Assembly: GCA_017542125.1 (NCBI GenBank)
Contig: JAFXXU010000001.1
Coordinates: 1 to 59,784 of the forward strand
DNA length: 59,784 nt
Origin: Ruminococcus sp.
GTDB lineage: Bacteria; Bacillota; Clostridia; Oscillospirales; Ruminococcaceae
Reading direction: 5' to 3'
Part shown: one piece after another, positions 8,712 through 17,183 of the stretch
Numbering within the stretch: position 1 is the stretch's first letter
Layout of the letters: the number at the start of each line of letters is the position of its first letter
Position numbers and translations under genes: made by a program
The notes under the pieces: generated by a model
Database searches by the model: none
Told to the model about the DNA's origin: nothing
The model's input: only the letters and a program-made list of their open reading frames with translations

Positions 8712-8841
8712 GCCGGGCTTGATTCCCTGCGGTACGGAGATCGCTTGCGAGCTTTGCTCACCCGCTCTTCCGGTGGGGGGGAGGGGAGTGTTGTCCCGGC
8801 GCTGCATGGGACGTTTCCTGGATAGCTTGGATAAAAAACAA

Positions 8842-8890
8842 GGCGCTGCGTCCCTTTTGTTTTTGGGATGCAGCGCCGGTTTTGGTTTTT
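8842..8890. terminator. Bidirectional terminator
   Basis: GGCGCTGCGTCCC (8842-8854) pairs with GGGATGCAGCGCC (8865-8877) with one G-T type position. T-rich flanks lie on both strands: GGTTTTGGTTTTT on plus and TTGTTTTTTAT on minus. It separates the convergent tspO and ABC permease genes. Confidence 0.85.
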
Positions 8891-8930
8891 GGCTTTGTGC
8901 CTTGATGTTTGGTTTGTGCGGAGCTTACTG

Positions 8931-11195
8931 TTATTCCACGTTCTTCAATGCCTCATCCAACGGGATATGCTTTACCTTCCTGCTCAGCAGCAGCACAACT
9001 GCAAGGTATGTCACTATACCCAATCCCAGCACCTTAAATATCACCGAAGGTGCCAGTGAGTATTCAAACCACCCCGAGTATCCCTTGAACACCTCGAACA
9101 TCACTATCGCCAGCGTTCTGTCTCCGATTATCAGGCAGATGATCAGCGAAAGCACGGTCACTATCGTTGTGGAGTGGATATACAGCGAGTTGATCTCTCC
9201 GTCGTTATACCCCAGTATCTTGGTCATAGATATGGACTGTGTATTCTTTTCGATGATGATCTTAGCCAGCAGGTAAATGACCAGAACGAAGATTATGGTA
9301 CCGAACACCGTGAATATGATCATCATACTGCCCATAGACCGGACGAGCTGTCTTGATACCTTGGTAAGCTCTGTCTCGGTGATGCGGGTAGCGATATATT
9401 TCTCCTCGATATCCTCAATAGTATTGTTCGAGAAATATGCGTTGAAGTATCCCTCATCGCAGCCAATTAGAGCATTGAGATCCTCCTGATCCATAAACAC
9501 GGCTATGATGGCGGGGTACTCATAATACCCGCCGACGGTGAGCTCGTAGGTCTTGCCGCTGTACTGATCCTTGAGCTTTATTGTATCGCCTGTATCGACA
9601 CCGTACTTCTTATGGTAGGCTGTGGAGATATCCACCTTGCCCTTTCCGGAGGAGACCTTGACATACTTGCTGTCCTTGCCGATGCCGTAGATCGTAACGT
9701 CCTCCTCCTTGATGCCGGTCTCGGCTTTGATGGTCTGGAGTGAGGATGTGGTATAGGCCTCGGCACCCTCGGTCTGTGTGGGTACGGGGGCTTTCAGGAC
9801 GTACTGGCAGGCAGCCAGCAGATTATCTGTGGTATTCTCCTGGAAGGTATCCAGCATAGGCTGGAAGATCAGCGAGAACATTATCATAAACTCTGCGAAG
9901 AGCACCCCGAAGAAGATCATTATATAGTTAGGCAGGTTCTGGAAGATGACCCTAAGCCGGAAGCGTATCATTATGGGGATCTTTGTATTGAGCTTGAAGG
10001 CCTTCTTGCGGGACTTGCGCTTCAAGTCGCGGCGCAGGAAGCGCAGGGGAGAGAGCCTCAGCTTGCTGACCAGCATTATCAGGTTGATAAGGAACATCAG
10101 CACGAAGGGTATCAGCGTAGTTTTGATAAATGCGTCGGGGGTGAATACGACCTCATAGGTGGTAAGGGAATAGCTGTTTAAGTAAGCTGCCGCAAAGATA
10201 TCGTTCAGCAGGGTATACCCGAGCAGGTTCCCGACCACGGCTCCCGCGGTGAGGGTGAGCATGGGGAGGATCATATAGTGGCGGAGTATCTCACCTCTGG
10301 TATATCCCGAGGCCCGGAGGGTACCAATGGTGCCTGCCTCTTTCGTGATCGTATTGGAGATCGTGATAGAGAACACGAAAGCCAGTATGATGATTATAAC
10401 ATACAGGAATATGACTATGCCCATTGAATCGCCCTTCATATCGTTGGGTGCGAACTGTATGGCCTGATTTGAAAATGCGGGGATGAACCTTTCCACATTC
10501 CCGTGGGCCGAGAGGGTGCCGATGAGCTTTTCTGCGGCATCCTTGGCGGCGGTATCGTCGGCGGGTCTGGTGCTGCAGAAATAGCTGTAGCTGTAATGGA
10601 TATGGTCGTCCCGGAGGGCTTCAAAGCCGGAGGCTGAAAGCACGCCCACACCGAACTTATCGTTATCGAACATCATATCCGAGGGGTTCTGGAACAGGCA
10701 GGAGTAATCCGAGAGCGCCACTATGCCTGAGATCGTGAACTCCTTATCGGCAAACTTAATGGTGCTGCCCACCTTGAGACCGTGGTTCTTGGCAAAGAGC
10801 CTGTCGATGCCCAGCTCGTTGTCGGCGGCGGGGAGGCTGCCCTCCCACACATCCACCAGGTCTATCTCGGTGCGCTGGCCGAAGACACGGAAGGTGGAAT
10901 TCTCCAGGCTCTGGACGGGTTCCTCCTTGTAGAAGTTCTCATAGATCCTTATGCCGCCCTCCTGCTCTATGGCCTCCATATCCTCCGGAGAGGAGCGTTC
11001 GGTGAATTCATAGTTGCCGTCCTCGACCTTAAGCTCGGTGAAGGCCTCATCGTTGGCCTTGCGCAGGCTGTTGTCCGAGATCAGAAATCCCGACACCGCC
11101 GAGATAGTCATTACAAAGAAGAGAAAGATGATAAGATACTTGGGCAGGTCTGCCTTTAATTCCCTGGGCAGCCGCCTGTTGAGAGGATTCTTCAT
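8931..11195 (-). CDS. ABC transporter permease, FtsX/MacB type
   Basis: A 754-residue permease with an N-terminal membrane helix (about residues 18-40) followed by a large extracellular part. It has two FtsX-type membrane blocks. The first is around residues 255-375 and contains SITISNTITKEAGTIGTLRASGY. The second is C-terminal and contains IEKNTQSISMTKILGYNDGE. The family exports lipoproteins or peptides, or senses and removes antimicrobial peptides. It lies 17 bp downstream of its ATP-binding partner and is certainly co-transcribed with it. The substrate cannot be told from sequence. No two-component system flanks it, unlike Bce-type peptide-resistance modules. Confidence 0.88.
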   Translation of the reverse strand: MKNPLNRRLPRELKADLPKYLIIFLFFVMTISAVSGFLISDNSLRKANDEAFTELKVEDGNYEFTERSSPEDMEAIEQEGGIRIYENFYKEEPVQSLENSTFRVFGQRTEIDLVDVWEGSLPAADNELGIDRLFAKNHGLKVGSTIKFADKEFTISGIVALSDYSCLFQNPSDMMFDNDKFGVGVLSASGFEALRDDHIHYSYSYFCSTRPADDTAAKDAAEKLIGTLSAHGNVERFIPAFSNQAIQFAPNDMKGDSMGIVIFLYVIIIILAFVFSITISNTITKEAGTIGTLRASGYTRGEILRHYMILPMLTLTAGAVVGNLLGYTLLNDIFAAAYLNSYSLTTYEVVFTPDAFIKTTLIPFVLMFLINLIMLVSKLRLSPLRFLRRDLKRKSRKKAFKLNTKIPIMIRFRLRVIFQNLPNYIMIFFGVLFAEFMIMFSLIFQPMLDTFQENTTDNLLAACQYVLKAPVPTQTEGAEAYTTSSLQTIKAETGIKEEDVTIYGIGKDSKYVKVSSGKGKVDISTAYHKKYGVDTGDTIKLKDQYSGKTYELTVGGYYEYPAIIAVFMDQEDLNALIGCDEGYFNAYFSNNTIEDIEEKYIATRITETELTKVSRQLVRSMGSMMIIFTVFGTIIFVLVIYLLAKIIIEKNTQSISMTKILGYNDGEINSLYIHSTTIVTVLSLIICLIIGDRTLAIVMFEVFKGYSGWFEYSLAPSVIFKVLGLGIVTYLAVVLLLSRKVKHIPLDEALKNVE

Positions 11196-11212
11196 ATCTG
11201 CACCCCCTCTGC

Positions 11213-11911
11213 TTACCAGTCAAGCTCTTCGGCGGTCAGCTTGGTATCGTTTATGTAGTTCTTCCTGATGACCCCGTCACGCAGCTTGATGACACGGTCG
11301 GCCATATTCTTGATGGCGTCGTTATGTGTCACCATTACCACGGTGGAGCCGTACTTTTTGTTCAGGTCGCTGATGATGGCAAGTATCTCCTTGGAGGTCT
11401 TGTAATCCAGAGCGCCGGTGGGCTCGTCACAGAGGAGGATATCCGGGTTCTTGATCACCGCTCTGCCGATAGCCGTCCTCTGCTGCTGGCCTCCCGACAG
11501 CTGATTCGGCAGCTTGTGGCGGTGCTCGTAGAGCCCCAGAGCTTTAAGCAGCTCGTCAACGTTGAGAGGGGAGTCGCTGAGATACGCCCCCACCTCGATA
11601 TTCTCCTTGATGTTGAGATTGGGTATCAGGTTATACATCTGGAAGATATACCCCAGATGCTTCCTGCGGTAGAGGGTCAGAGCCTTTTCGTTCATATCCT
11701 TGGTCTTTTCCCCGTTGATGGAGATGTAGCCCTCGTCGGCTGAGTCGATACCGCCGATGATGTTGAGCAGAGTGCTCTTGCCCGAGCCGGAGGGCCCCAG
11801 CAGCACGCAGAACTCGCCTTTTTCTATCTGCGCGTCGATGCCTTTCAGCACCTCGACCCTGCTTTCGCCTTCACCGAAGCTTTTCTTGATGCCGTTGATC
11901 TCCAGAAACAT
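11213..11911 (-). CDS. ABC transporter ATP-binding protein, LolD/MacB type
   Basis: A 232-residue nucleotide-binding subunit. Walker A reads LGPSGSGKSTLLNIIG, the Q-loop QMYNLIPNLN, the signature LSGGQQQRTAIGRA, Walker B DILLCDEPTGALD, and the switch histidine lies in VTHNDA. The Gly-Ala-Leu-Asp D-loop is typical of the MacB/LolD branch. The start follows AAAGGGGAGATCATTT on the minus strand. It is the first gene of a two-gene operon driven by the promoter and palindrome at 11951-12002. Confidence 0.95.
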   Translation of the reverse strand: MFLEINGIKKSFGEGESRVEVLKGIDAQIEKGEFCVLLGPSGSGKSTLLNIIGGIDSADEGYISINGEKTKDMNEKALTLYRRKHLGYIFQMYNLIPNLNIKENIEVGAYLSDSPLNVDELLKALGLYEHRHKLPNQLSGGQQQRTAIGRAVIKNPDILLCDEPTGALDYKTSKEILAIISDLNKKYGSTVVMVTHNDAIKNMADRVIKLRDGVIRKNYINDTKLTAEELDW

Positions 11912-11950
11912 AAATGATCTCCCCTTTGTTGTCTTTTTCTTTGTTATGAC

Positions 11951-12002
11951 GTTAGCATCTGCTAACCAATATGATTTTACTCCTGCAGTGTACTTTTGTC
12001 AA
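11951..12002 (-). promoter_or_regulatory. ABC operon promoter with 16-bp palindromic operator
   Basis: On the minus strand TTGACA (11997-12002) and TAAAAT (11974-11979) are separated by exactly 17 bp. A palindrome, GTTAGCATCTGCTAAC (11951-11966), lies just downstream of the -10 box over the expected start of transcription. Its two 7-bp arms are perfect. This placement suits repression by a small dimeric regulator, perhaps TetR or PadR type. No regulator gene is adjacent. Confidence 0.75.
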
Positions 12003-12214
12003 TAGATTTTTCACCAAAACATCTCCCGCCCGGCAAATTTCAGCTGTTTGAACAACTCACGCCGCAGATGTGCAAAATCTTTTATATATATTCACCTTTT
12101 CATATGTTCAGGCGTTTAATGTGTTCGCAGCCTTTCAGAGCAAAAATCGGCCTGCCCGCATATTATATTTTCAGACGTAAAACTCTGAAAATAACAGACA
12201 GGGAGGTATTTTTA

Positions 12215-13291
12215 ATGTCAGAGGTCTACTTTTTGGGCGCTGTGAGCGGCGGCGTGTTCAGGACGGAATTTGAAAAGGTCATCCGCGACAGGGGGTGCTT
12301 TACTTATATCCTCAAGGGCGGCGCGGGGACGGGCAAGAGCTCTATGATGAAGCGGATAGCCGAGCATTTCGAGAACCGTTACCACATCATACGGTTCATC
12401 TGCTCCTCAGACCCCGCATCGCTGGATGCGGTGGTGATCCCGGAGCTGGGCACTGCCGTCTGCGACGGCACCTCGCCCCACGTTTTCGAGCCCCTCTATC
12501 CGGGGGTGTGTCAGAAGTATATAAACCTGGGGGAGTTCTGGGATGAGGATAAGCTGAACGCCGACCGGGAGACTATCATCGAGGCCACCGACAGGAACAA
12601 GTCACTGCTGGCGAGGGCGAAGCGCTTCACCTCTGCGGCGGCGGATATCTGCTCCGACACCTTCCAGCTGGGGGTGGATTGCCTGCTCTCGGATAAGCTG
12701 GAGGCCTTCATCGGCAGGACGGAGCGCAAGCTCCTGGACCGTCACGGCAGCGGCAGCGGTGAGAAGAGCCTCCTGCGGCTCACAGCTCTTACCGAGAGGG
12801 GCTTCCTCACCCTCCACGAAACTCTGGAGAGCTGCTTTGAGGTCTACGCCCTGAAGGATGAGCTGTTCACCGCTTCGGATCACCTGATCTCCCGCCTTGC
12901 CGACGATGCCTGCGCCCGAGGATATGACGTCATCCTCTCACCCGACCAGATGCTCTCCGATGCGGCCTATCAGCATCTTATCATACCGGAGGCGGGGTTT
13001 GCGGTCATCAGCGGGAGCGCTGCCGCGGAGAGCACCCACCGGGGGCTCAGAAAGCTGAACCTTATGCGCTTCTACGACAAGGGGATGCTCCGGGAGCGGC
13101 GCACCCGCCTCAAGCTGGACAAAGCAGCCGTCACCGACCTTGTGACCGAGGCGGCTGAGACTATCCGTTCGGCAAAGGCCGTCCACGACGAGATCGAGAG
13201 CTGCTATATCCGGGCCATGGATTTTTCCGGCATAGACGCTCTCACCGGGCAGATCATCGCCGAAACGGACCAGAGAAAAATGTCGCTTTAA
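12215..13291 (+). CDS. P-loop ATPase of unknown role (clostridial conserved)
   Basis: A 358-residue soluble protein with Walker A GGAGTGKSSMMKR at about residues 35-47. It resembles a conserved clostridial and bacillar ATPase family of unknown function. A second P-loop, seen in some members, is not evident. The ATG at 12215 follows GGGAGG at 12201-12206; a longer frame from 11996 would run through the divergent promoter and is rejected. An acidic, aromatic stretch (NLGEFWDEDKL) follows the nucleotide site. It is divergent from the ABC operon. It may act in sporulation or stress, but nothing here shows that. Confidence 0.8.
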   Translation: MSEVYFLGAVSGGVFRTEFEKVIRDRGCFTYILKGGAGTGKSSMMKRIAEHFENRYHIIRFICSSDPASLDAVVIPELGTAVCDGTSPHVFEPLYPGVCQKYINLGEFWDEDKLNADRETIIEATDRNKSLLARAKRFTSAAADICSDTFQLGVDCLLSDKLEAFIGRTERKLLDRHGSGSGEKSLLRLTALTERGFLTLHETLESCFEVYALKDELFTASDHLISRLADDACARGYDVILSPDQMLSDAAYQHLIIPEAGFAVISGSAAAESTHRGLRKLNLMRFYDKGMLRERRTRLKLDKAAVTDLVTEAAETIRSAKAVHDEIESCYIRAMDFSGIDALTGQIIAETDQRKMSL

Positions 13292-13384
13292 AAGCGACCT
13301 CCCGGGGGTCTGGCTGTGCTATAATGCAGATGTAAGGAAAACACAGGGAGCAAAAAAGCCCCGCAGACCTAAGGAGGAACAACT

Positions 13385-14050
13385 ATGAAAAACACCAAGA
13401 ACACCGAAAACACCAAGGCAGTAAACACCACCGAGCTGGTATTCATCCTGGACGCCAGCGGCTCCATGTCCCCCCTGAGAGCGGACACCATAGGCGGCTT
13501 CAACACTATGCTGGGCAAGCAGCGCGGCACCGAGGGCGAGGCCTTCGTCTCCACGGTGATGTTCGCGGATAAGGCCAGGGTAGTCCACGACAGGCTCCCC
13601 CTTGAAAAGGTAGCCGACCTCACCGAGAAGGACTACGAGCCCATGGGCTGCACCGCCCTCTACGATGCGGTGGGAGATGCTATCCAGCACATCCGCAACA
13701 TCCACAAGTACGCCCGCAAGGAGGACGTTCCCGACAAGACCCTCTTCGTCATCACCACCGACGGTATGGAGAATGCCAGCAGGAAATTCACCGCCGCCGA
13801 TGTCAAGAAGCTGATAAGCGATCAGCAGGAAAAGGGCTGGGAGTTCATCTTCCTGGGCGCCAACATCGACGCTGCCGCCGCTGCCGCAGATATAGGCATC
13901 AGCGAGGAGCGAGCGGTGAACTACAAGCCCACCGGCAAGGGTACCGCGATGCTGTTCAGAGCCGTGGGTGCGGCAGTATCCATGAACCGCAACGCCAAGG
14001 CAATGTCCTGCGAGTGGCGTGAGGAGCTGGACGAGGAAAACGCACACTGA
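13385..14050 (+). CDS. VWA-domain protein (cytosolic)
   Basis: A 221-residue protein that is almost entirely a von Willebrand A domain. The MIDAS metal site shows DASGSM at the start, a threonine in GCTALYDAVG and the aspartate of TTDGMEN. No signal peptide or membrane helix is visible, so it is probably cytosolic. Homologues are annotated as VWA or TerY-like proteins; a metal-dependent protein interaction role is likely, the partner unknown. A TATAAT box is at 13320-13325 and an AAGGAGGA ribosome binding site precedes the ATG. The N-terminal ten residues are Asn/Thr/Lys-rich. Confidence 0.85.
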   Translation: MKNTKNTENTKAVNTTELVFILDASGSMSPLRADTIGGFNTMLGKQRGTEGEAFVSTVMFADKARVVHDRLPLEKVADLTEKDYEPMGCTALYDAVGDAIQHIRNIHKYARKEDVPDKTLFVITTDGMENASRKFTAADVKKLISDQQEKGWEFIFLGANIDAAAAAADIGISEERAVNYKPTGKGTAMLFRAVGAAVSMNRNAKAMSCEWREELDEENAH

Positions 14051-14057
14051 TACCGAT

Positions 14058-14094
14058 AAAAAAGCCTTCTCTCCGCGGGGAGAGAAGGCTTTTT
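14058..14094. terminator. Bidirectional terminator
   Basis: AAAAAAGCCTTCTCTCC pairs with GGAGAGAAGGCTTTTT around a GCGG loop. It serves the VWA gene on plus and the protease gene on minus, which are convergent. Confidence 0.9.
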
Positions 14095-14102
14095 GCGTCA
14101 TA

Positions 14103-16691
14103 TTATCTGCGCTTGCGGGATGCAGCGGCGCCGAGGAGTGCCATAGCTATCAGCGCTATGGGAAGAGCGGAAGCGCCGGTATCCGGGTTGGCGGAGCTGT
14201 CGTCCTTGGGAGTTTCGGGGTCGGGCTTGACCTCCGGCTCAGGCTCCTTTTCAGCGGGAGCGGCATCTGCACGGATGACATTATTGCTGTACTCGTCGAA
14301 CAGCTCGATCTCGCGGTAGACCTCCTGCTGGGTCATGAATACCGAAGCGGTGTTCTCGAACCAGCCTCTTGCGGCATCCTCCTCGGTAACGGTGTAGACG
14401 TAGGAGAACTCAGCTGTTTCTGGGAACGTGCTGAACTCGGCAGAGCCTATCTTCGAGCCGTTCACATATACATCGTAGGCAGTATCGTAAATGGTATTGC
14501 TGGTGAGGGTAACGGTGCAGTTTACCTTATCCCCCGGCTTATAGGGCTTATCTGAGGGCTGGTCAATGGTGTGCTGAACGTTTGTTACCTCGATGGCTGT
14601 ATATGCCTGGAGAGTGAAATTGTCGTAGTCGATCTGATCGGCTCTTCCTATGCCGCAGTTCTGTGCAGCCTCGGTCACATCGGCCCAGTCATACCATTTG
14701 CCGTTGGCGAAAAGGAAGCTCTCGCCCTTGTTGATAACGCCTTTGAAGTAGGCGATGTTTTGGGAAACGAAGCCGTCGTAGGTGCCTTTATCCTCGTAAT
14801 ATGCCTCTTTCTGTGCCTCTAACTGAAGCATCGCACTTTTGATGTTCGAGCCCTGCTTGAAGCTGACCTCGTTTGATCCGTTCTCGCAGATCACGATGGC
14901 GACCACGGAGAAGGACTGCCCCTTGCGGACGTAAACAGGCTGGTCAAGGTTCACGCGGTGGTAGCCGGCATAGGGATATTTCTCCGTCTTTGCAGAGGCG
15001 AGAGTACCGTCAAGGGGGTCGGTGAATCCGTCGTTGAGCAGGAAAACGTCGTATTCCACGGTCTCGTTGCAGGTGGCATTGGTAAAGCCTATGTCATAGA
15101 CCTTCAGGTCTGCTTCTGCGGTGAAGACGTTGGCCATGGCCGATCCGGGAAGCTCCCACCGGGCGAAGGATGCAGCGGGCATCAGGTCATACATCTCAGC
15201 GTAAAGGGAGACGACCTTCTTCTCTGCGGCCTCTGATTTGGTAGTGAATTTGAAATCAAAAGTCTCAAGGTTGCTGATGGACTGATCGTAGTAGGATATG
15301 TAGAAATATCCGTCGCCGTTGTTGCCCCAGGGATCGTAGTTTTCGGACGTGCCCCAGCTGTTCTTGACAATGAAGGCTCCGTTGCCGGGGAGGAGACCCT
15401 TGGGGTCGTTGAAATATTCCTTCGGGAAGTCGTCATCGTATCCGACTACGGTAACGGCGTGGTTGCCCTGGATCACATGGTTCACGCTGCCGGGATCGGT
15501 GGGGTCGTACTGGGTGTCATAGGTGTAGTGGCACCAGTAGGCCGCATCGTAAATGTTATTGGCTATGTTGCCGTTCTCGTCAATGAAGTTTATGAAGCCG
15601 TCGGTCTTGACACCCTCCTCGGGCAGGGAGGTGTCGGCAAAGAATCCCAGTACGACGCCTCTGCCTCTGAGCAGCTCATTCTTTATGGCGTTGAGGCCCA
15701 CCTCGCTGAAGGTGTACTCACTTGTCCCGGGTGCGGCGAAGCAGATCGCGGGAAGAATGGCCGAATGCTCCAGCTCCTGACCGGTGTAGCGGATGGATTC
15801 ATCCAGCGACCAGTCCAGAGACTTTATAGCTGTGCTGTCTTTTTGAAAAAACCAGTATCTGCCGGGGCCCTGGTACCATCCGGTATTTCCGCGGATGGAG
15901 AGCTGACCTTTGGTCTCCTCTTTAGTTATGGCTTCGAGGAATTCCTCTTTGCTGTTGCAGTGGTATCTGACTTTGGTCTCGGGGTTGATGAAACCATCGA
16001 TCTCATACTTTGCCAGCGTTGCGGGGTCCTTGATGACATCGACGAAATACACGTCGCAGATCATATTCTGCGCAGAAAGATAGGGAGCGTACTTTTCTTC
16101 CGTCGGGCCCTGGAAGGATGAGAATAGGGTAGTTGCGAACACCGGCACTGCGCCGTTGTAGATCTCATCGTATAACCTGACGACATCCGGATCATCGCTG
16201 GCTCGTTCCTCCTCTGCGCCCAGACGGAAGAAGCCCTCTCCTGCCTGGGAGGGGTACATCCCTTTCGCAGACTGAGGTGTGGATGAGAACCATGCCAGGT
16301 GCCGCTCCGAGAGATCGAACTCCTGGGACTTATCTACTGCATTGTAGTCGTAGCCGGATTCATAGGCGAAGCTGGTCTCGGCGGCGGCTATGGCGGCAAA
16401 TGCCCAGCAGGTGCCGAAAATGCTCTGATCCTTTACGCTGGAGACATAGCATTTCCCGTCAACGTCACGCAGATCGAATTTGGTCTGTGAGGGCTTCTCC
16501 GGCAGATCGGCAGGATCTGAAACTGTGTAGCCGTAAGTCGACGGGTAGGCTTTGACCCACATCTGCTCACCGAGTTCAGCGATCTCATCGGCATCATACT
16601 CGTCGGCATAGGCGCCAAGCATCCCTCCGGGGATAGTTCCCGCCAGCATCATCAGGGCGGAAAGTGCAGCCAGGATCTTCTTTTTGCTCAT
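14103..16691 (-). CDS. Secreted papain-like (C1A) protease with cell-wall sorting signal
   Basis: An 862-residue exported protein. A signal peptide (MSKKKILAALSALMM..., cleavage near AYA-DE) precedes a C1A peptidase domain. The catalytic Cys95 is in FGTCWAFA, His near residue 412 in GNHAVTVVGYD and Asn near 441 in VKNSWG. Insertions inside the domain make it longer than papain. A beta-rich C-terminal region with an EVTNVQHTIDQP-type domain follows. The end reads NPDTG, a hydrophobic stretch and RKRR, a sortase-type anchor. The ATG at 16691 follows GAGGTAGAGAAT; a start 12 codons earlier lacks a site. Likely a surface protease; substrate unknown. Confidence 0.88.
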   Translation of the reverse strand: MSKKKILAALSALMMLAGTIPGGMLGAYADEYDADEIAELGEQMWVKAYPSTYGYTVSDPADLPEKPSQTKFDLRDVDGKCYVSSVKDQSIFGTCWAFAAIAAAETSFAYESGYDYNAVDKSQEFDLSERHLAWFSSTPQSAKGMYPSQAGEGFFRLGAEEERASDDPDVVRLYDEIYNGAVPVFATTLFSSFQGPTEEKYAPYLSAQNMICDVYFVDVIKDPATLAKYEIDGFINPETKVRYHCNSKEEFLEAITKEETKGQLSIRGNTGWYQGPGRYWFFQKDSTAIKSLDWSLDESIRYTGQELEHSAILPAICFAAPGTSEYTFSEVGLNAIKNELLRGRGVVLGFFADTSLPEEGVKTDGFINFIDENGNIANNIYDAAYWCHYTYDTQYDPTDPGSVNHVIQGNHAVTVVGYDDDFPKEYFNDPKGLLPGNGAFIVKNSWGTSENYDPWGNNGDGYFYISYYDQSISNLETFDFKFTTKSEAAEKKVVSLYAEMYDLMPAASFARWELPGSAMANVFTAEADLKVYDIGFTNATCNETVEYDVFLLNDGFTDPLDGTLASAKTEKYPYAGYHRVNLDQPVYVRKGQSFSVVAIVICENGSNEVSFKQGSNIKSAMLQLEAQKEAYYEDKGTYDGFVSQNIAYFKGVINKGESFLFANGKWYDWADVTEAAQNCGIGRADQIDYDNFTLQAYTAIEVTNVQHTIDQPSDKPYKPGDKVNCTVTLTSNTIYDTAYDVYVNGSKIGSAEFSTFPETAEFSYVYTVTEEDAARGWFENTASVFMTQQEVYREIELFDEYSNNVIRADAAPAEKEPEPEVKPDPETPKDDSSANPDTGASALPIALIAMALLGAAASRKRR

Positions 16692-16744
16692 ATTCTCTAC
16701 CTCTTTTCCTAATAATTTACGTAACAATTCATTAACTTTATATT

Positions 16745-16773
16745 ATTATATCATACATTTTTAATGCTGTCAA
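16745..16773 (-). promoter_or_regulatory. Promoter of the surface protease gene
   Basis: On the minus strand TTGACA (16768-16773) and TATAAT (16745-16750) are separated by 17 bp, the consensus arrangement. The gap from 16692 to 17183 also holds the terminator at 16813-16848 and the left element boundary near 16953; no gene is supported in it. Confidence 0.85.
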
Positions 16774-16812
16774 TCGGAATAATGAAAAATCTGCCATTTC
16801 TTAGCTGCACAA

Positions 16813-16848
16813 CAAAAAAAAGCTGACCGATCCAATGATCGGTCAGCT
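16813..16848 (-). terminator. Intrinsic terminator, minus strand
   Basis: AGCTGACCGATC (16821-16832) and GATCGGTCAGCT (16837-16848) form a perfect 12-bp hairpin. On the minus strand it is followed by eight T. It would stop transcripts coming leftward from the island's TIR gene. It may instead be the original terminator of guaA, left on the chromosome side of the element. Confidence 0.85.
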
Positions 16849-16952
16849 CTCGCTGTATGGGTTATTCAAAATCGTTGCCGAAATGTTGCCGCAATAACAG
16901 GCTGATAACACTTGTTCACGCGGTCATGCCCGGATTTGGGGCGGGGTTTTAT

Positions 16953-16960
16953 TCCCACTC
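16953..16960. other. Candidate left attachment site (attL)
   Basis: The minus strand here reads GAGTGGGAATAA, which equals the usual last codons of guaA (Glu-Trp-Glu-stop). The 8-bp core TCCCACTC recurs in the same orientation at 29278-29285, inside the last codons of the intact guaA. The GC content drops sharply just to the right. The pattern is what insertion at the guaA 3' end would leave. The core is short, so the call rests on context. Confidence 0.55.
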
Positions 16961-17073
16961 AGCTAAACCACATCATTTCTAAACATTTTTGTTCAGAGGA
17001 TATGACAGCTTTTGTCTCTGATTATTTGATTCGACAACAATTATACCAGCTTGACGGGGTGTTGTTATCAGAT

Positions 17074-17090
17074 TGTTATCGGGGTGATAA
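17074..17090 (+). repeat. Terminal direct repeat of the element, left copy
   Basis: GTTATCAGATTGTTATC matches GTTATCAAATTGTTATC at 29198-29214 in 16 of 17 positions and in the same orientation. Both copies lie within about 120 bp of the proposed element ends. They may be arm-type binding sites for the integrase or excisionase. A further inverted unit, GATAACA, follows at about 17095. Confidence 0.5.
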
Positions 17091-17183
17091 CAGCGCGGGC
17101 TGATTTAGGAACGATCGGTGAGTGCGGGAGCGTTCCTTGTTGGTATTGTAGCACGGAATAGGGGAGTTGTCAAGAAGGTGTTT

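Noticed and set aside
11996-12214. N-terminal extension of the P-loop ATPase
   Set aside because: It crosses the divergent ABC promoter, has no ribosome site, and would be AT-rich and non-conserved in look; ATG 12215 has GGGAGG.
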